7,575 bases of DNA, from assembly GCA_031292465.1 (NCBI GenBank), contig JARLHB010000317.1, forward strand, positions 1 to 7,575. The letters are read 5' to 3'. Position numbers and translations under genes: made by a program. Source of the stretch: Ignavibacteriaceae bacterium. GTDB lineage: Bacteria; Bacteroidota; Ignavibacteria; Ignavibacteriales; Ignavibacteriaceae. Below the pieces are notes generated by a model. It saw nothing but the letters and a program-made list of their open reading frames with translations. It was not told the DNA's origin and made no database searches. Shown here one piece after another: positions 5,126-7,575 of this stretch (positions within the stretch are counted from its first letter, which is position 1; each line of letters begins with the position of its first letter).

Positions 5126-5734
5126 ATGTCTTTTGGTGGATGGCTGATACTTATAGCTGTTGTGATCATTATTATTTCTGTAATTCAGTATAAGCAAGAT
5201 GCTAAGAGAAAAGTCAAGAGACAACAGGCCGAAAAACTGAATCAAGAAGAGAAGATCGCCGTTTCACTAAAGCGTGAAAAATGGTTCAAAGATAAAGGTT
5301 ACACTATAACGAAGAAAATGGAATTATTTTTTGCTAATAAGTTATGGACGATTGTAGTTGATGACAACAAAAAGCTCGTTATCTTTGACGAAAAACCTGT
5401 TCCATACAAGGTCATAACAAATGTTGAATTGTTATCTCACGAAAATCAGACGAGTACAACATCCACTGGTAAAACTAATGGTATTGGGCGAGCGGTAGCT
5501 GGAGGTATCATAGCTGGAGGTGCAGGTGCTATCGTTGGAGCTGCTACCGCAAATGAAACTAATGCGATAAGTACAAATACTTCTGTTGTATATACAGGCG
5601 TAAGGGTTTATCTTGCTGATATTGGATGTCCCCGCATAGAAATAGGTGAATGCCGTAACAGGCAATTCTTACTTGATGTATACTCTACCCTTCTTGCAAT
5701 CATTGCACAGAATCAGAAAAATACTACAAATTAA
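5126..5734 (+). CDS. Membrane-anchored protein with glycine-zipper segment, 202 aa
   Basis: One N-terminal membrane span lies at about residues 5-21 (WLILIAVVIIIISVIQY). A basic juxtamembrane stretch (22-37, with KRKVKRQ) predicts that the C-terminal part is cytoplasmic. Residues 60-105 look like a small beta-rich domain, and 119-141 form a Gly/Ala run (AVAGGIIAGGAGAIVGAATA) of glycine-zipper type, which could pack against or insert into a membrane. A second beta-rich part (153-175) and a C-terminal helix follow. The ATG at 5126 has GGAGG 8 nt upstream, whereas a TTG at 5111 would overlap that site. The gene is only 22 nt behind the dual zinc-ribbon membrane gene, so they are probably co-translated and may act together. 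The beta-rich part resembles PH-like or GRAM-like modules, but I cannot confirm this by eye. Confidence 0.8.
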   Translation: MSFGGWLILIAVVIIIISVIQYKQDAKRKVKRQQAEKLNQEEKIAVSLKREKWFKDKGYTITKKMELFFANKLWTIVVDDNKKLVIFDEKPVPYKVITNVELLSHENQTSTTSTGKTNGIGRAVAGGIIAGGAGAIVGAATANETNAISTNTSVVYTGVRVYLADIGCPRIEIGECRNRQFLLDVYSTLLAIIAQNQKNTTN

Positions 5735-5793
5735 AATTAATCTTAAGCAAATATAATGAAATAAAATTTAATAAATTGAAAGGTAGCAAGATA

Positions 5794-6456
5794 ATGGACA
5801 TTAGAGAATTAAAAGAGGAAATAGCAAAAGAAAATGAAAATATTGATAAAACTAAAATTGCTTTGATACCAATTTCAATCGAAATCAAATCAGAATGTTG
5901 TACTTTATTTAAAGACTTAATAATCAAAAAAATTGAAGATAGAATAAAATCTAAGCCTGAAATTACAAAGTCAATAGGCATAGAAAAACTGAAAGAATTA
6001 AAGTGTGAAATGAACCAATTACTAGAAACATCTGATTCTATTGTTAATGATGTCATAGATAAAAATGTACTATGTCATGAAACTTATGTTATTTTAAAAA
6101 CTGATTATCTAAATATGCATTATGATTTAAAAAATAAAATGAACAAAAAATTAGAAAATGAACTACAGAAGTTAACGGTTAACATAGGAAAAATATTATA
6201 CAAATATGGATATATTAAGGATTATTCATATACTTCTGAAGATTATGATGAATGGCATTCAGCTCTTAGAAATAGAAATTATGGCAATGGAATTAATGAC
6301 TTTACCATATATGTTCAATTAAGTAAGAGCTTAGAGCAAATATTTGATAAATATATAAATGGAATTTGTGAAATACATAATTCTTTATGTAAAATAAGAA
6401 ATTATTCAGAAGATATAGAAAAACTTGAAGCGGAAGATTTATGGAATCAAGCATAA
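5794..6456 (+). CDS. Hypothetical helical protein of 220 aa
   Basis: The protein is almost wholly helical and charged, with likely coiled-coil stretches at residues 1-20, 60-85 and 105-135. A less regular, aromatic-rich part lies at 136-172 (YKYGYIKDYSYTSEDYDEWH). There is no membrane span or signal. Cysteines are scattered (35, 36, 71, 94, 192, 199) and do not form a metal site by spacing. The ATG at 5794 has AAAGG 10 nt upstream; a TTG at 5776 would overlap the site. The gene is far more AT-rich than the 5126-5734 gene just before it, which suggests a separate origin. A TATAAT at 5752-5757 may give it its own promoter, though no good -35 box accompanies it. The family is not recognised. Confidence 0.8.
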   Translation: MDIRELKEEIAKENENIDKTKIALIPISIEIKSECCTLFKDLIIKKIEDRIKSKPEITKSIGIEKLKELKCEMNQLLETSDSIVNDVIDKNVLCHETYVILKTDYLNMHYDLKNKMNKKLENELQKLTVNIGKILYKYGYIKDYSYTSEDYDEWHSALRNRNYGNGINDFTIYVQLSKSLEQIFDKYINGICEIHNSLCKIRNYSEDIEKLEAEDLWNQA

Positions 6457-6499
6457 TACAACTAATTAAATGAACTTTTTATACGAAGGAGAAAATAAT

Positions 6500-6706
6500 A
6501 TGTCTCAGATGCACATATACGCAAAAGAGTTTGAGTTCCTATATAAAACAATTCAAGAACATAAGAAAGAAAATAAGCCCTGTGGAGAATACGTTACACA
6601 AATGACACAAGTGATGACTAAAATGGAAAAAGAGGATCGAGTATTAGCACCTCATTTTATAGACACGATAAAAGATAAGGTTAATAAAGAGTTAGAAAGT
6701 GAATAA
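6500..6706 (+). CDS. Hypothetical protein of 68 aa
   Basis: AAGGAG lies 8 nt before the ATG at 6500, so the in-frame ATG at 6470 is not needed. The protein is small, soluble and helical, beginning MSQMHIYAKEFEFLYKTIQE, with a Met/Thr-rich middle (TQMTQVMTKM) and one cysteine (38). It starts 43 nt after the 220-aa gene and ends 21 nt before an XRE gene on the same strand, so it is probably co-transcribed with both. Pairing of a small helical protein with an XRE regulator is common in toxin-antitoxin and immunity modules, but no motif here supports that role. Confidence 0.7.
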   Translation: MSQMHIYAKEFEFLYKTIQEHKKENKPCGEYVTQMTQVMTKMEKEDRVLAPHFIDTIKDKVNKELESE

Positions 6707-6727
6707 GCAAAAGGAATAGTAGCGGTT

Positions 6728-6943
6728 ATGAATACACTAAAAGAAACAAGAGAAAGAATGCAATTAACTCAAGAAGAAGTTGCTAAAATGGCCGGATTTT
6801 CTTTAAAACTATATCAAAGTTTTGAAGATGATAAACGTGTTCCAAATGTATTAGAAGCGCTTAGAATAGCTAGTGCATTGAATAAATCTGTTGATGATAT
6901 TTTTATTGAGGATAATACATTTCGCTCTCAATTCAAAGCATAG
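6728..6943 (+). CDS. Small XRE-family (Cro/C1-type) regulator, 71 aa
   Basis: The protein is little more than one helix-turn-helix domain at residues 2-60. The pattern is LKETRERMQLTQEEVAKMAG, then recognition helix LKLYQSFEDDKRVP, then ALRIASALNKSVDDIF, which is the classical Cro/C1 layout. The E at residue 33 and the R/VPN that follow are the usual conserved positions. It should bind DNA as a dimer and repress. The nearest ribosome binding site, AAAGGA, is about 12 nt before the ATG, longer than ideal, so expression may be low or coupled to the gene 21 nt upstream. No promoter of its own is seen. Its last codons lie in an imperfect repeat that continues downstream (6929-6984). Confidence 0.85.
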   Translation: MNTLKETRERMQLTQEEVAKMAGFSLKLYQSFEDDKRVPNVLEALRIASALNKSVDDIFIEDNTFRSQFKA

Positions 6944-6984
6944 AAGTTATGCATTCAATTCAGAGCGTAAAACTATGTCAATTC
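6929..6984. repeat. Imperfect repeats starting CAATTCA
   Basis: CAATTCA begins at 6929, 6956 and 6979. The first two units are similar over about 22 nt (CAATTCAAAGCATAGAAG against CAATTCAGAGCGTAAAAC, both ending TATG). The third matches only over the first 9 bases or so. The first unit overlaps the end of the XRE coding sequence. They could be binding sites of that regulator or a duplication. Confidence 0.5.
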
Positions 6985-7000
6985 AAGCTTCAGATAAACC

Positions 7001-7028
7001 TTGTAATTAAATATGATTATGGTAAAAT
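7001..7028 (+). promoter_or_regulatory. Promoter of the AbrB-like gene, extended -10
   Basis: TTGTAA (7001-7006), a 16-nt spacer and TAAAAT (7023-7028) preceded by TGG (extended -10 motif TGn) are seen. The predicted transcript start is near 7035, at the border of the 15-bp tandem repeat. Confidence 0.55.
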
Positions 7029-7036
7029 TAAAAGTT

Positions 7037-7076
7037 GATATAGAAATCATAGATATAGAAATCATAGATATAGAAA
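7037..7076. repeat. 15-bp tandem repeat, 2.7 copies, in the AbrB leader
   Basis: GATATAGAAATCATA is present at 7037-7051 and 7052-7066 without change, and GATATAGAAA again at 7067-7076. The third copy merges with the ribosome binding site AAAGG of the AbrB-like gene. The whole array lies between the predicted transcript start and the ATG. The repeats could be AT-rich operators or could change in number by slippage. Confidence 0.9.
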
Positions 7077-7086
7077 GGTACTTATC

Positions 7087-7329
7087 ATGAAGGCAACAGG
7101 AATAGTAAGAAAAATAGATCAACTTGGTAGAATTGTATTGCCCATTGAACTTCGTCGAACTCTGGACATTTCAGAAAATGATTCTTTGGAGATATATGTA
7201 GAAGACGATTCAATTATTCTACGTAAGTATCAGCCCGCTTGCATCTTTTGCGACAATGCCCGTAACGTAGTAGTCTACAAGGGCAAAAACGTTTGTAAGG
7301 ATTGCATAAAAGCGCTTGAAGAAATCTGA
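7087..7329 (+). CDS. AbrB-family transition-state-type regulator with CxxC tail, 80 aa
   Basis: Residues 1-50 are a clear AbrB/SpoVT swapped-hairpin DNA-binding domain: ATGIVRKIDQLGRIVLPIEL, then RRTLDIS and LEIYVEDDSIILRKY. In B. subtilis AbrB this domain dimerises and binds AT-rich DNA to repress many genes, usually including its own. The C-terminal 30 residues differ from B. subtilis AbrB. They hold C52xxC55 and C70xxC73 (CIFC and CKDC), a small putative zinc-binding tail seen in clostridial AbrB-like proteins. The ATG at 7087 has AAAGG 8 nt upstream, which lies in the last copy of the tandem repeat. It is expressed from its own promoter. It could control nearby accessory genes, but the targets are not visible. 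Confidence 0.9.
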   Translation: MKATGIVRKIDQLGRIVLPIELRRTLDISENDSLEIYVEDDSIILRKYQPACIFCDNARNVVVYKGKNVCKDCIKALEEI

Positions 7330-7575
7330 TATTTGAATGTGTTTTAAAGGCGATTTTATCCAGCGATAGACCCGCCAATGTTTAATTTTAATGAACGAAC
7401 ATCTGTCAAAACGTCTGACAAACTCGTTTTTGAATTGTAATTATTGAGGTTACAGGCTTTTTTGAATATCAGGTCTATAATAGCCCTCAACCCATTGATA
7501 ATGCTAGGTTTTCTACAACATTACGGAGCACAATACAACACCGAAAAACACGAATTAACAAACAGAAATTCACAC
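7330..7575. other. 3' flank of AbrB gene; no firm gene; frame open at right edge
   Basis: No strong terminator is seen after the AbrB-like stop. An imperfect direct repeat lies at 7402-7426 (TCTGTCAAAACG followed by TCTGACAAACTCG). A TATAAT at 7476-7481 has no good -35 box. From 7443 a plus-strand frame stays open to the edge. The ATG at 7501 gives MLGFLQHYGAQYNTEKHELT and five further residues, but no ribosome binding site precedes it. It may be a leader peptide or the start of a gene beyond the window. Confidence 0.3.

Noticed and set aside
5432..5665. Minus-strand frame rich in Ser and Cys
   Set aside because: Its composition is an artefact of reading the Gly/Ala-rich segment of the glycine-zipper gene in reverse.
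5724..6056. Minus-strand hydrophobic frame of 110 residues
   Set aside because: It is antisense to the Lys/Glu-rich 220-aa gene, which reads as Phe/Ser/Leu in reverse, and has no start signal.
7037..7076. CRISPR-like array
   Set aside because: The 15-bp units are contiguous without spacers and there are fewer than three full copies, so this is a simple tandem repeat.

Overview
This is a low-GC accessory stretch. The AT-rich coding sequence, the AGGAGG-type ribosome binding sites, the sigma-A-like promoters and an AbrB protein with a cysteine-rich tail point to a Firmicute, most likely an anaerobic Clostridia species (inference). There is no rRNA, tRNA, housekeeping gene, transposase, integrase or relaxase in the window. 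The many short orphan proteins, three small DNA-binding regulators and CxxC zinc-ribbon proteins look like the cargo or control part of an integrated element such as an ICE, a prophage or its remnants. No hallmark gene proves that.

Left third (1-2015, minus strand): an apparent operon is read leftwards from a promoter near 2097-2125. It encodes two acidic proteins of 146 and 150 aa, a possible 32-aa peptide, an acidic protein of about 92 aa, a 118-aa protein with one CxxC, and a gene with a TTG start that runs off the left edge. None is of recognised function. It is divergent from an XRE-family regulator (2253-2867). The shared intergenic region holds a textbook promoter, TTGACA N17 TATATT, and an inverted repeat just upstream of its -35 box. 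The regulator probably controls itself and perhaps the leftward operon.

Middle (2868-4455): this part is gene-poor and rich in structure. It contains several hairpins, a possible short RNA unit, and a perfect 22-bp hairpin with a C7/G7 run. It also contains a 69-aa double zinc-ribbon gene (minus) divergent from a 65-aa orphan gene (plus), and a GC-richer palindromic patch with a 56-aa ORF.

Right half (4456-7575, plus strand): a co-directional series starts with a membrane protein carrying zinc ribbons at both ends. It is followed by a membrane-anchored protein with a glycine-zipper segment, an AT-rich helical protein of 220 aa, a 68-aa protein and a 71-aa XRE regulator. An AbrB-like regulator follows with its own extended -10 promoter. 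Its 5' leader is a 15-bp tandem repeat that runs into the ribosome binding site. The last 246 bases hold no firm gene, though a reading frame is open at the right edge.

Several starts given here are downstream of the longest reading frame, because the longer start would overlap the Shine-Dalgarno sequence or a promoter.
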